Source: Bacteroidales bacterium
Lineage (GTDB): Bacteria > Bacteroidota > Bacteroidia > Bacteroidales > Marinilabiliaceae
Length of the DNA: 34,148 bases
NCBI GenBank assembly: GCA_017960905.1
Contig: JAGCYH010000025.1
Location: 1 to 34,148 of the forward strand
Direction of reading: 5' to 3'
This document shows positions 16,218 to 24,101 of this stretch, in pieces. The stretch's first letter is position 1. Each line of letters starts with the position of its first letter. The notes under the pieces were generated by a model. It had not been told where the DNA came from. It was given only the letters and a program-made list of their open reading frames with translations, and made no database searches. The translations under genes and the position numbers were made by a program.

Positions 16218-16225
16218 CAAAGTTA
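16218..16225 (-). promoter_or_regulatory. -7 box of pnp
   Basis: On the minus strand TAACTTTG, 40 nt upstream of the ATG at 16178. No clear -33 element. It overlaps the alternative TTG start and so argues against it. Confidence 0.5.
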
Positions 16226-16350
16226 CTATTTTATTTTGTATCTGTCTTTATAAAAGAAAGTTGAATTTTGAAAAAAGACAAATAAAAATAGCGTCAATTT
16301 ATTATTGCGTTGAAATACAGATGTTTGTGTAAATGGCAAATATTAGGGAG

Positions 16351-16392
16351 AAAAAAAGTTTTGAGTGTCGTCCGACACTCAAAACTTTTTTT
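16351..16392. terminator. 20-bp intrinsic terminator after dapA
   Basis: A perfect 20-bp stem (AAAAAAAGTTTTGAGTGTCG and its complement) with a 2-nt loop. The flanking A and T tracts make it bidirectional. It lies 20 nt after the dapA stop. Confidence 0.9.
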
Positions 16393-16412
16393 AAAAATGA
16401 AATGAATATTCG

Positions 16413-17303
16413 CTAAAGAAGCTTGAGCTTCTTCATCTCGTCGAGTAGAATTTTTTTGTTGGCGTCTTCCATCGAGCACAGCGGTGCTCGATAAGCCTCT
16501 TGCATCATGCCCATTGCGGCGAGAGCAGCCTTTACGGGAATTGGGCTTGTCTCAATGAAGAACAGGTCCATTATGCGGCGGTATTTGAAGAAAATCTCGC
16601 GCGCTTCGGCCACTTTGCCTTCGATAGAGAGGTCCATCATTTGGCTGAATTCGCGAGGGAAGACGTTGCAAGCGACTGATATACAGCCGTCTGCGCCCAA
16701 GCAGTTGCAGAGGAACGAGAGGTTGTCGTCGCCGCTGTAGACTTTGAATCCGGCTGGTCGGCGTGCGATAAGTTCGGCAACATTTGAGATGTTGCCGCTC
16801 GCCTCTTTGATGCCCACGATGTTTTTGAAGTCGTTGGCGAGCTGTATTGCTACGTCGGCTTTGATGGCCGAGCCTGTACGGCCCGGCACGTTATAGAGAA
16901 TGATTGGTATGTCGACGTTTTTGGCCAGTTCGGAGAAGTGGAGGTACATGCCTTTCGATGTGGGCTTGTTGTAGTAAGGCCCAACTACGAGCAGCGCGTC
17001 AACGCCGGCTTTGACGGCGTTCTTTGAGTATTTGATGCAGCTTGCTGTAGAGTTGCTGCCTGTTCCGGCAATGACCGGTACGCGGTGGTCTACACGTCGT
17101 ACGGCGTGCTCAAACATCTCGGCATCCTCAGCTTCGCTGAGGGTGGGTGTTTCGCCTGTGGTGGCGCATACTACCACGCCACGTGTGCCGTTGGCTATGT
17201 GGAAGTCGAGCAGGCGGTCGAATGCATCAAAGTCGATGTCGCCGTTGCTTTTGAACGGTGTTACAAGCGCCGCTATCGATCCTTTCAAATCAAATTGTTC
17301 CAT
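16413..17303 (-). CDS. dapA: 4-hydroxy-tetrahydrodipicolinate synthase
   Basis: A 296-residue TIM-barrel aldolase that condenses pyruvate with aspartate semialdehyde, the first committed step to diaminopimelate and lysine. The ATTGETPTLS motif (47-56; Thr48/Thr49 of the proton relay), Tyr137 and Arg142 in YNVPGRTG, and the Schiff-base Lys166 in IVGIKEASG are all present. Length is normal. I start at the ATG at 17303 (MEQFDLKGSIAAL); the frame extends upstream to a TTG at 17324, which has no family support. A minus-strand TAGTTTTG box (17340-17333) is the likely -7 element. The gene is divergent from an ACT-domain protein. Two 9-bp perfect inverted repeats lie in the coding sequence (16471-16492, 16775-16797). 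Confidence 0.95.
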   Translation of the reverse strand: MEQFDLKGSIAALVTPFKSNGDIDFDAFDRLLDFHIANGTRGVVVCATTGETPTLSEAEDAEMFEHAVRRVDHRVPVIAGTGSNSTASCIKYSKNAVKAGVDALLVVGPYYNKPTSKGMYLHFSELAKNVDIPIILYNVPGRTGSAIKADVAIQLANDFKNIVGIKEASGNISNVAELIARRPAGFKVYSGDDNLSFLCNCLGADGCISVACNVFPREFSQMMDLSIEGKVAEAREIFFKYRRIMDLFFIETSPIPVKAALAAMGMMQEAYRAPLCSMEDANKKILLDEMKKLKLL

Positions 17304-17332
17304 GAGAATAACTGTGTTTTTCAATTCGACTG

Positions 17333-17340
17333 CAAAACTA
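17333..17340 (-). promoter_or_regulatory. -7 box of dapA
   Basis: On the minus strand TAGTTTTG, 30 nt upstream of the ATG at 17303. I see no good -33 element at the usual distance. Confidence 0.45.
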
Positions 17341-17388
17341 ACAAATGTTTTGTGAAAAATTTAAACAACAAAAAATTTTATTTCAATG

Positions 17389-17419
17389 CTTGTTAATAGA
17401 TTAACATTTTGTAATTTTG
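17389..17419 (+). promoter_or_regulatory. promoter of the ACT-domain gene
   Basis: CTTG (3 of 4 to TTTG) at 17389-17392 and TAATTTTG at 17412-17419 with a 19-bp spacer. The leader to the ATG at 17438 is about 12-18 nt. Confidence 0.5.
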
Positions 17420-17437
17420 TCATCAAAATAAAACAAA

Positions 17438-18115
17438 ATGAGTATGACAATAAGTCAAGCTGTTGAAAAAGTTATAAAAGTCAAGCCTTTTGTAATGGAG
17501 TCGTTGGCCGAAGGCCTTATCAATATTTCGTCGCTTGCGCGGCGCATACATCCGACATTGGAGAAGATAGTGGGCCACGAGGTGAAGCAGGGCGCCATAG
17601 TCATGGCGCTCAACCGTCTGGTGCCCGAGCTTGTGGGTAGCAAGGTTGAAAATTACAACGATTTGCTTTCGATGCTGGGCGACATAATAGTGCGTTCGAA
17701 CCTGACGGACTACACGTTCCGCAACACGCTGACGATTTTCAAGAGCCACGTGAACCTGATGAACGCCCTCAACGACTATCACGATGTGTTTTTCACCATG
17801 GTGCGCGGCGTGTTCGAGTCGAACCTTATTGTCGGGTCGAGCATCTGCCAGATTGTTGAGCGTATGTTTGCTCACGAAGACTGCACCTACAAGCAGGACA
17901 ATCTGTCGGCCATAACGCTCAAACTGCCTAAGAAAAACGTGCAGGCGGTGGGTTTCTACTACCAGCTGCTCAAGTTTATAGCTTGGGAAGGCATCAACGT
18001 GAAAGAGGTTGTCTCGACGACAAACGAATTTTCTATTATTGTGTCGGAAGATGATGTGGATCACGCATTTACGATACTCAAAAACCTGAAGAACTCCGCC
18101 AATCTCCGTTATTAA
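17438..18115 (+). CDS. ACT-domain regulatory protein (aspartate-kinase-like C-terminus, no kinase domain)
   Basis: A 225-residue cytoplasmic protein. The C-terminal 75 residues (NLSAITLKLPKKNVQAVGF, then AWEGINVKEVVSTTNEFSII and SEDDVDHAFTILKNL) have the beta-alpha-beta-beta-alpha-beta pattern of an ACT domain, closest in style to the regulatory domains of aspartate kinases. The N-terminal half is helical (SLARRIHPTLEKIVGHEVKQ) and could be a winged-helix-like domain, but I cannot prove DNA binding. No amino-acid-kinase domain is present although such proteins are sometimes labelled aspartate kinase. Divergence from dapA suggests sensing of lysine or another aspartate-family amino acid. An alternative ATG lies two codons in (17444). 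Confidence 0.7.
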   Translation: MSMTISQAVEKVIKVKPFVMESLAEGLINISSLARRIHPTLEKIVGHEVKQGAIVMALNRLVPELVGSKVENYNDLLSMLGDIIVRSNLTDYTFRNTLTIFKSHVNLMNALNDYHDVFFTMVRGVFESNLIVGSSICQIVERMFAHEDCTYKQDNLSAITLKLPKKNVQAVGFYYQLLKFIAWEGINVKEVVSTTNEFSIIVSEDDVDHAFTILKNLKNSANLRY

Positions 18116-18157
18116 CCGAGAGATGTTTGCAGCGGTTTTACGACATCAGAAAAGATA

Positions 18158-20146
18158 ATGACAAAAGCAGTTATAACACTAATAATAAGTCTTTTAGCTA
18201 TTGCAGTGACGGGTCAGAACAATTCTGCGCGCCGTGGCGCGCAGATGGGGCAGAGCTCGCCGGCTGGCAGCAAGGTCATCTTGCCCGATGTGCGTGTGTG
18301 GCGCATGACCGACTCGTACACTCTGGCCGACTCGATACCCATCGACACGATGCTCAACGAGCATCAGATAAACAACCCGATATGGCGCAATAATGTGAGC
18401 AACGTCACGCTCGGTAACTTAGGCTCGCCGGCCAAGTCGGCTTATTTCCCAACGCTTTTCCGCCACGACGGCAATATGTTTTTCGACGTTTTGGGGCAAT
18501 ATATGGACAATCCTGAGACGTTTGAATACTATAATACAAAGACGCCATACTCGAATTTCTCATATCAGATGGGCTATCCGAAGCGTCGCTCCGAAGAATA
18601 CGTTCACATTTTGTTCACACAAAATGTGAACCGAAAGCTCAATCTGGGTTTCAAGTACAAACTGAGCTCATCTATAGGACGTTACGAGTCGCAGCGTGCC
18701 GACCATGTGTCGTTCCGCCTCTTCAGCAGTTTCGACGGCGACTACTACAAATACACCTTTTCGGGCATTTATCACAAGGCCGAGATACGCGAGAACGGCG
18801 GCATACTTAACGACAATTACATACTTTATCCCGACTCGTTCGAGTACGACAAGCCCGAAGACATTCCGGTACAGTTTATGGACCAGAAAAACCGCACGAG
18901 CCGCTATCAGGCTGTCTTCGCTCATTCGCTCGACGTGGCTCACGTAGAGCGGCTCGACGCCGACAGCAACACGGTGGAGGTGCCGGTGGCCACCATTCAC
19001 CACAAGCTCTACATCGACAAGTCGCACCACGAGTATCGTGTTGATAACCTGAAGACCTATGCCGACCTGCTCGACAAACTCTTCCCCGTCATAAGCAACG
19101 ACTCGGCGCAGACGGCCGACTCGCTGCGTTATTTCCTCATTAGCAATGAGTTCCAGCTGAAACTCAACGAAGAGTTCAACAGCGCTCTGCGCTTCGGCTT
19201 GCGCGCCTACGTAGGCAACGACGTGCGCCGCTATCACTGGCCCGCGCAAAGTGTGTTCAGCTTCGACGAAAATGGCAACAAAATAACTGAGTATAAGCAG
19301 AATAGCGAAAACAGAGTAACAACATACATTGGCGGTCAGATATTCAAAAACATTGGCCGCAACCTGCGCTGGAGCGCAGGTGCCAAAGTGTATGTGCAAG
19401 GCTACAAAGAGGGCGATTTCGTTGCCGATGGCAACCTCACTACGCAGTTCGACGTGAAAGAGAAGCCTGTAACAGTGTTCGCCAAAGCCGTGCTGTCGCT
19501 CACTTCACCGCAGCTCTTCGAAGAGAACTACCACTCGAACCATCATGCGTGGGATTTGTCGCTCGACAAGACCAAGCTGATGCGCATCGAGGGCGGTGTG
19601 AAAATACCCGACCTGAAACTCGAGCTGAATGTATTTTCGGCTACTGCCGACAAATACATATATTGGTCGGAAGCTTGTTTGCCGACCCAGAAAGACGCTG
19701 TGACACAGGTTTTTGGCGCTTACTTGTACAAACATTTCAGCGGTGCCGGATTCAACAGCATCGACCGACTGACGGTGCAGAAGACGAGCGATAGCGACGT
19801 GATACCTTTGCCGACGTTTGCTATTTACAGCAGCAACTTCTTCGAGCGCGAGTTCTTCGGCGTGCTGCTCTTCCAGATAGGTTTCGACGCGCGTTACAAC
19901 ACCGCCTACTACACACCGAAATACGTGCCGGCTCTGATGCAGTTTTGCGCTCAGAATGAGCGCAAAACGGGCAATTATATCTACCTCGACCCGTTTGTCA
20001 ATTTCCACATCAAGCGTGTGCGCTTCTATGCTAAGTATGAGCACATTAACAAACGCTGGGGCTCGCAGGATTACTTCAACACTATACATTATCCGGCCAA
20101 CCCGGGAACGTTTAAATTCGGCTTCTCGTGGAATTTTTATGACTGA
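18158..20146 (+). CDS. putative porin
   Basis: A 662-residue exported protein (signal peptide to about residue 20, AVTGQ) made almost entirely of alternating beta-strands with Tyr/Phe at strand ends. It closes in KFGFSWNFYD, consistent with an outer-membrane barrel. It matches the Bacteroidota putative porin family; the substrate is unknown. An N-terminal region before the barrel (about 20-80) has DVRVWRMTDSYTLADSIPID, as is usual in the family. It follows the ACT-domain gene by 42 nt and may be read from the same promoter. Several perfect inverted repeats occur within it, including 13-bp and 12-bp stems (18602-18631, 19942-19968). Confidence 0.8.
   Translation: MTKAVITLIISLLAIAVTGQNNSARRGAQMGQSSPAGSKVILPDVRVWRMTDSYTLADSIPIDTMLNEHQINNPIWRNNVSNVTLGNLGSPAKSAYFPTLFRHDGNMFFDVLGQYMDNPETFEYYNTKTPYSNFSYQMGYPKRRSEEYVHILFTQNVNRKLNLGFKYKLSSSIGRYESQRADHVSFRLFSSFDGDYYKYTFSGIYHKAEIRENGGILNDNYILYPDSFEYDKPEDIPVQFMDQKNRTSRYQAVFAHSLDVAHVERLDADSNTVEVPVATIHHKLYIDKSHHEYRVDNLKTYADLLDKLFPVISNDSAQTADSLRYFLISNEFQLKLNEEFNSALRFGLRAYVGNDVRRYHWPAQSVFSFDENGNKITEYKQNSENRVTTYIGGQIFKNIGRNLRWSAGAKVYVQGYKEGDFVADGNLTTQFDVKEKPVTVFAKAVLSLTSPQLFEENYHSNHHAWDLSLDKTKLMRIEGGVKIPDLKLELNVFSATADKYIYWSEACLPTQKDAVTQVFGAYLYKHFSGAGFNSIDRLTVQKTSDSDVIPLPTFAIYSSNFFEREFFGVLLFQIGFDARYNTAYYTPKYVPALMQFCAQNERKTGNYIYLDPFVNFHIKRVRFYAKYEHINKRWGSQDYFNTIHYPANPGTFKFGFSWNFYD
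18602..18631. repeat. 13-bp inverted repeat inside the porin gene
   Basis: GTTCACATTTTGT and its exact complement flank a 4-nt loop (TCAC). It encodes part of HILFTQNVNR. Confidence 0.9.
19942..19968. repeat. 12-bp inverted repeat inside the porin gene
   Basis: GTTTTGCGCTCA and TGAGCGCAAAAC with a GAA loop. It encodes part of FCAQNERKTG. Confidence 0.9.
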
Positions 20147-20153
20147 TTTTTTA

Positions 20154-20161
20154 TACCTTTG
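20154..20161 (+). promoter_or_regulatory. -7 box of the cysS operon
   Basis: TACCTTTG, 22 nt upstream of the cysS ATG at 20184. No clear -33 element. A promoter here lets cysS-sufE-MIP18 be read independently of the porin gene. Confidence 0.5.
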
Positions 20162-20183
20162 CACCCTGAAAAATTGAAATCCG

Positions 20184-21650
20184 ATGGATAAAGTTTTGAG
20201 AATTTACAATACGCTGACCCGCACGAAGATGCCGTTCCGCCCAATACATGAAGGGCATGTAGGCATGTATGTATGCGGTCCGACAGTTTATGGCGACGGC
20301 CACTTGGGACACGCCCGCCCCGCCATCACATTCGACGTTCTGTACCGCTACCTCATGCACCTTGGTTACAAGGTGCGCTACGTGCGCAACATAACCGACG
20401 TGGGACACCTTGAGCACGATGCCGACGACGGTGAGGACAAAATTGCTAAGAAGGCACGTCTGGAACAGCTTGAACCAATGGAAGTTGTGCAATATTACAC
20501 ACTCCGTTACCATAAGGCAATGGAAGCACTCAACGTGCTTCCACCATCAATAGAGCCGCACGCATCGGGGCACATCATAGAGCAGATACAATTTGTTCAG
20601 AAGATTCTCGACAATGGGTATGCCTATGTGAGCGAGGGCTCGGTGTATTTCGATGTTGAGAAATACAGCAAAGACCACAAATACGGCAAACTCTCGGGAC
20701 GCAACGTTGATGAGCTGCTCGAGACGACGCGCGAGCTCGACGGACAGAGCGAAAAACGTCGTGCATGCGACTTCGCTCTGTGGAAAAAGGCTCAGCCAGA
20801 GCATATTATGCGCTGGCCTTCGCCCTGGTCCGACGGTTTCCCGGGCTGGCACATGGAGTGCTCGGCCATGGGTACGAAATATCTGGGCGAGGAGTTCGAC
20901 ATACACGGCGGTGGAATGGACCTTGTGTTCCCGCACCACGAATGCGAGATAGCCCAATCGACGGCTGCTCTGGGTCACGAAACGGTGCACTACTGGATGC
21001 ACAACAACATGATTACCATCAACGGACAGAAGATGGGCAAGTCGCTGGGTAACTTCATCACGCTCGATGAGTTCTTCAACGGCACTCATAAGCTGCTTAC
21101 GCAGGCTTATTCGCCCATGACAATCCGCTTTTTCATACTTCAGGCTCACTACCGCAGCACAGTCGACTTTGGCAACGAGGCCTTGCAGGCATCGGAGAAA
21201 GGCTTGGAGCGCATAAGCGAAGCCTATAGCCGCCTGATGGCTCTCAAACCGGCAGCCACCACCACTGTCGATGTGGCGGGACTTCGCGAGCGCTGCGAAG
21301 AGGCCATGCTCGACGACCTCAATACGCCCATTGTCATTTCACACCTCTTCGAGGCTGCGAAAGCCATCAACACCGTTCACGACGGCAAAGGCACAATCAG
21401 CGAGGCCGACTTGGCCGAGCTGCGCGATGTGTTCAAAGTGTTCGTTGAGGATATCCTCGGCCTGCGCATTGGCGCAGCCGACAGCTCTAACGACGACGCT
21501 TACCGCAAAGCCGTTGATTTGCTGCTCAACATACGCCAGCAGGCCAAACAAAACAAAGACTGGGCCACGAGCGACCGCATACGCAACGAGATGGCTGAGA
21601 TTGGCTTCAAGGTGAAAGACACGAAAGACGGTTTCGAATGGTCGTTGTAA
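20184..21650 (+). CDS. cysS: cysteinyl-tRNA synthetase
   Basis: A 488-residue class I aminoacyl-tRNA synthetase that charges tRNA-Cys. It has [16 protein letters not shown] with the zinc-binding Cys31 and the HIGH-type HLGH (40-43). GWHMECSAM and the HHECEI region supply further zinc ligands. The KMSKS-type loop is KMGKS (283-287). The C-terminal helical anticodon-binding part ends at KDGFEWSL. Length is normal. It begins a plausible operon with sufE (13 nt gap) and an MIP18-like gene, grouping cysteine charging with use of cysteine sulfur for Fe-S clusters. A 9-bp perfect inverted repeat lies at 20521-20543. Confidence 0.97.
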   Translation: MDKVLRIYNTLTRTKMPFRPIHEGHVGMYVCGPTVYGDGHLGHARPAITFDVLYRYLMHLGYKVRYVRNITDVGHLEHDADDGEDKIAKKARLEQLEPMEVVQYYTLRYHKAMEALNVLPPSIEPHASGHIIEQIQFVQKILDNGYAYVSEGSVYFDVEKYSKDHKYGKLSGRNVDELLETTRELDGQSEKRRACDFALWKKAQPEHIMRWPSPWSDGFPGWHMECSAMGTKYLGEEFDIHGGGMDLVFPHHECEIAQSTAALGHETVHYWMHNNMITINGQKMGKSLGNFITLDEFFNGTHKLLTQAYSPMTIRFFILQAHYRSTVDFGNEALQASEKGLERISEAYSRLMALKPAATTTVDVAGLRERCEEAMLDDLNTPIVISHLFEAAKAINTVHDGKGTISEADLAELRDVFKVFVEDILGLRIGAADSSNDDAYRKAVDLLLNIRQQAKQNKDWATSDRIRNEMAEIGFKVKDTKDGFEWSL

Positions 21651-21663
21651 AAAAAATAACATT

Positions 21664-22083
21664 ATGAGTATCAATGATATACAAGATCAGATAGTTGAAG
21701 AGTTCGCCGATTACGACGATTGGATGGACAAATACTCGTATCTGATAGAGCTGGGCAACGACCTTGAGCCGTACCCCGAAGAGCACCGCCTGCCCGAAAA
21801 CATCATACAGGGCTGCCAAAGCACGGTGTGGATTCACGCCGACAAAGTCGGCGAGAATGTCGTTTTCGAGGGCGACAGCGACGCCATAATAGTGAAAGGC
21901 ATTGTGGCACTGCTCATTAGAGTGCTGTCGGGCCATACGCCCGACGAGATAATCAACTGCGACTTGTATTTTATTGATAAGATAGGATTGAAAGAAAACC
22001 TGACGCCGACGCGCTCTAATGGCCTGATAGCCATGATAAAGCAGATGAAGATTTACGCCATGGCGTTCAAGGTGAAACAATAA
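21664..22083 (+). CDS. sufE: SufE family sulfur-transfer protein
   Basis: A 139-residue protein with the SufE signature: the helical start (DIQDQIVEEFADYDDWMDKY), LPENIIQGCQSTVW with the sulfur-accepting Cys51, and FEGDSDAIIVKGIVALLIRV. SufE takes persulfide sulfur from the cysteine desulfurase SufS and passes it to the SufBCD scaffold. SufS and SufBCD are not in this window, so the gene is separated from the core suf operon. It sits between cysS and a second Fe-S factor, with gaps of 13 and 15 nt, so co-transcription is likely. Confidence 0.93.
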   Translation: MSINDIQDQIVEEFADYDDWMDKYSYLIELGNDLEPYPEEHRLPENIIQGCQSTVWIHADKVGENVVFEGDSDAIIVKGIVALLIRVLSGHTPDEIINCDLYFIDKIGLKENLTPTRSNGLIAMIKQMKIYAMAFKVKQ

Positions 22084-22098
22084 AAAGGGCACGAAGCG

Positions 22099-22413
22099 AT
22101 GAAAGATGAGGATATTTCGTTGCAGAGCAAGGTTATCGACGCGCTGAAAACCATATACGACCCCGAAATACCGGTCAACATCTACGATTTGGGGCTCATA
22201 TATCAGATAGAGGTCGAGAATGCCAACGTGCGCATTCTGATGACACTCACCACGCCCAACTGCCCCGTGGCCGAGAGCCTACCCGACGAAACCAAGGAGA
22301 AACTCAAAGAGATAGACGGCGTGGGTGATGTTGAGGTGAACATCACGTTCGACCCCGCTTGGTCGTACGACAACCTCTCGGAAGAGGCGCGCATAGAGCT
22401 GGGATTAGACTGA
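22099..22413 (+). CDS. MIP18/DUF59 family Fe-S cluster assembly factor (SufT-like)
   Basis: A 104-residue protein of the MIP18 (DUF59) family, full length. It has the family signature YDPEIPVNIYDLGLIY (20-35) and TTPNCPV with the conserved Cys55, then VEVNITFDPAW. Family members (SufT, PaaD, Cia2-like) help maturation or delivery of iron-sulfur clusters. It is the last gene of the cysS-sufE operon, which supports an Fe-S role. There is no obvious terminator directly after it; instead a chain of hairpins begins 16 nt downstream. Confidence 0.92.
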   Translation: MKDEDISLQSKVIDALKTIYDPEIPVNIYDLGLIYQIEVENANVRILMTLTTPNCPVAESLPDETKEKLKEIDGVGDVEVNITFDPAWSYDNLSEEARIELGLD

Positions 22414-22739
22414 CAGATTTGAATTTGGCACAGAAATCTCTGTGTTCCGCGGCGTAGCCTCTAGGCTGCGCCGAAGCTAAAAGCAAGGCACCTGCCTTGC
22501 GAAAAAGATTATACCGCCCCTTTGTGGCCCAAAGGTATTGTGTGGGCGGATAGAATCCGCCCGGAACCAACATTCATACGAAATACATACAGTGCAACGG
22601 GTATTTTCAACCATGGAACGCACGAAAAACACGGAAATGTTTGTTTCCTGAAAGAAAACGCTAACTTTGTAACTTGTGAAACGGCGTAGGCAAGAGCCTA
22701 TGTCGAACGAGGAATAATGTTCTGTGAACAATAAAAACT
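22414..22739. repeat. intergenic chain of short hairpins
   Basis: In about 130 bp there are five consecutive stem-loops: CACAGA/TCTGTG (22429-22444); CGGCGTAGCCT/AGGCTGCGCCG with one T-G pair (22450-22473); GCAAGGCA/TGCCTTGC (22483-22500); CCTTTG/CAAAGG (22519-22535); GGGCGGAT/ATCCGCCC (22544-22562). Later come a stretch with GGAACGCACGAAAAACACGG (22616-22635), a promoter (22640-22669) and a sixth hairpin TAGGC-AAGA-GCCTA (22687-22700). No coding sequence is credible here. The first hairpins may terminate the cysS operon. The whole resembles an extragenic palindromic repeat cluster or a small non-autonomous mobile element. Confidence 0.6.
22640..22669 (+). promoter_or_regulatory. promoter of the orphan A+T-rich gene
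   Basis: TTTG at 22640-22643 and TAACTTTG at 22662-22669 with an 18-bp spacer. Transcription would start near 22676, leaving a leader of about 64 nt containing the hairpin at 22687-22700. Confidence 0.5.
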
Positions 22740-23177
22740 ATGATGAATACTTTTATTACTAAAATAAAAACCGATTGTCTTTATCGTTCAATCATAAATT
22801 GCAAGGTTGAATATCATGCAGGTCTATTTTTTGTTTATAAAAAGACGGCATATTTAAGATTTTATTCCAATGGCGAATTGAGATTTTACACTAGAATAGA
22901 AGGCGAACACCCTGATGATACTAATTATCTTAAAGTATATGATTTGATTGACCAAACTAATGATAATGTTCAAACAGTTAATTTTGCAGAAGTTGATTGG
23001 AATCACATGATAGCGGAAACGACAATAAACCGTAATGGCACTGATATTGATTTCTTCATAATGCCATCAATTCTAACAGAAACTGCAGATGGAGTAACGA
23101 TATCCGAACTCATTCTTGATAGCAGGTCAGCAAACAATAAAATTACAGAAGTTTATAATAGAATTGTAATTGTGTGA
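22740..23177 (+). CDS. hypothetical protein, A+T-rich orphan gene
   Basis: A 145-residue protein I do not recognise. It has no signal peptide or membrane segment. Its predicted structure is mostly beta: KVEYHAGLFFVYKKTAYLRF, then NGELRFYTRIEGEHPDD, with a possible C-terminal strand ITEVYNRIVIV. The coding DNA is far richer in A+T than all flanking genes, and codons ending in A or T dominate. It sits alone between a hairpin-rich repeat and the convergent TPR gene. ATG 22740 and ATG 22743 are equally possible starts. These features suggest horizontal acquisition or a young cargo gene. A plausible promoter precedes it. Confidence 0.6.
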   Translation: MMNTFITKIKTDCLYRSIINCKVEYHAGLFFVYKKTAYLRFYSNGELRFYTRIEGEHPDDTNYLKVYDLIDQTNDNVQTVNFAEVDWNHMIAETTINRNGTDIDFFIMPSILTETADGVTISELILDSRSANNKITEVYNRIVIV

Positions 23178-23228
23178 GATACAATCTGCGTCATCTGTGT
23201 TCTGAAAAAAAACTGACACGTCGCGTAG

Positions 23229-24101
23229 CTATTGCGCCGTCATCCAGAGCTGAAATTCGTTGAATAGGTGTTGGTTATCGTTGATCCATTCGAGCACTTG
23301 TGGGTGGTACGTGGCGTCGGAAATGTAGCGGACGTACGGCTCAACGAAGTTTCGCGGGACGAGTTTCACAAGGAAATCGGTATATGTAACTTGCCAGAAA
23401 TCAAGGTTTTCCTCCGACGTGTCGAGCAGATGCGCCAGAAGCAGCTGCGTCAGGCGGCTTAGCTCGGCGATGGCCTCGCTGCCTTCGAGCGAGGCTATCG
23501 AGTCCGACGTGGCAATGGAGTCGATGTAGCGCTCGGTGTTGAGGTCGAAGTCGGTTTGCTCGGTTTGGGTGTTTATCATGCGTATTACTTTGGCGCTTTT
23601 GCGCCAAAGAACTACGAGCTGCCGGTGCGCAAGTCGCTGATTGTCAGTGTTATCATTTATCAGCAGAAAATAATAGAGCGGCAGCATGGCTTTGTAGCGC
23701 TCGCCCTTGGTGGCCATTATCGAGGCCAGCAACAAGTGCGACTCAGGAATGTTGCGGTCGAGGGTAATCGCCTGTTGCACAGTCTGTTCGGCTTTATCGA
23801 GATGTCCGCCGCGGAAGAGTTTCGCAGCGTAGTAATACGCCGCCATGGCGTTGCCGTCGGCAATGAGTTTCTTGTAAATGTGTGCTGCGGCGCGGTCGAA
23901 GCCTTGCCGCTCGCGGCAGAGCGCCACGAGCAACCGGCCTTTCTCGGTTGGTATCTGCTTGGCAAGGGTTACGGCGTCGTGTATGCGGCCAACCTCGTAG
24001 AGATGGTAGGCTTGTTCGTAACGTGCTGAATCAGAAGACGTTTGCGCTTTTGCCGCTGTCAGTGGCAAAAGCATAAGAGCGATTATTGCTAAGTATTTCA
24101 T
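23229..24101 (-). CDS. exported tetratricopeptide-repeat protein
   Basis: A 290-residue protein with a cleavable signal peptide (MKYLAIIALMLLPLTAAKAQ). At least three TPR-like helix pairs follow: RYEQAYHLYEVGRIHDAVTL, AAAHIYKKLIADGNAMAAYY and KAEQTVQQAITLDRNIPESH. It would be a periplasmic scaffold for protein interactions. The C-terminal 120 residues are helical and not recognised. Its start codon overlaps the end of the upstream EamA transporter gene as ATGA, so it is the last gene of a three-gene minus-strand operon. A 9-bp perfect inverted repeat lies at 23588-23609. Confidence 0.7.
   Translation of the reverse strand: MKYLAIIALMLLPLTAAKAQTSSDSARYEQAYHLYEVGRIHDAVTLAKQIPTEKGRLLVALCRERQGFDRAAAHIYKKLIADGNAMAAYYYAAKLFRGGHLDKAEQTVQQAITLDRNIPESHLLLASIMATKGERYKAMLPLYYFLLINDNTDNQRLAHRQLVVLWRKSAKVIRMINTQTEQTDFDLNTERYIDSIATSDSIASLEGSEAIAELSRLTQLLLAHLLDTSEENLDFWQVTYTDFLVKLVPRNFVEPYVRYISDATYHPQVLEWINDNQHLFNEFQLWMTAQ

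Noticed and set aside
16178..16220. Longer TTG start for pnp
   Set aside because: The TTG lies in the -7 promoter box and the extra 14 residues are not part of the PNPase N-terminus.
22343..22573. Minus-strand open frame over the hairpin cluster
   Set aside because: It overlaps the end of the MIP18-like gene and five palindromes; the translation reflects the palindromic DNA.
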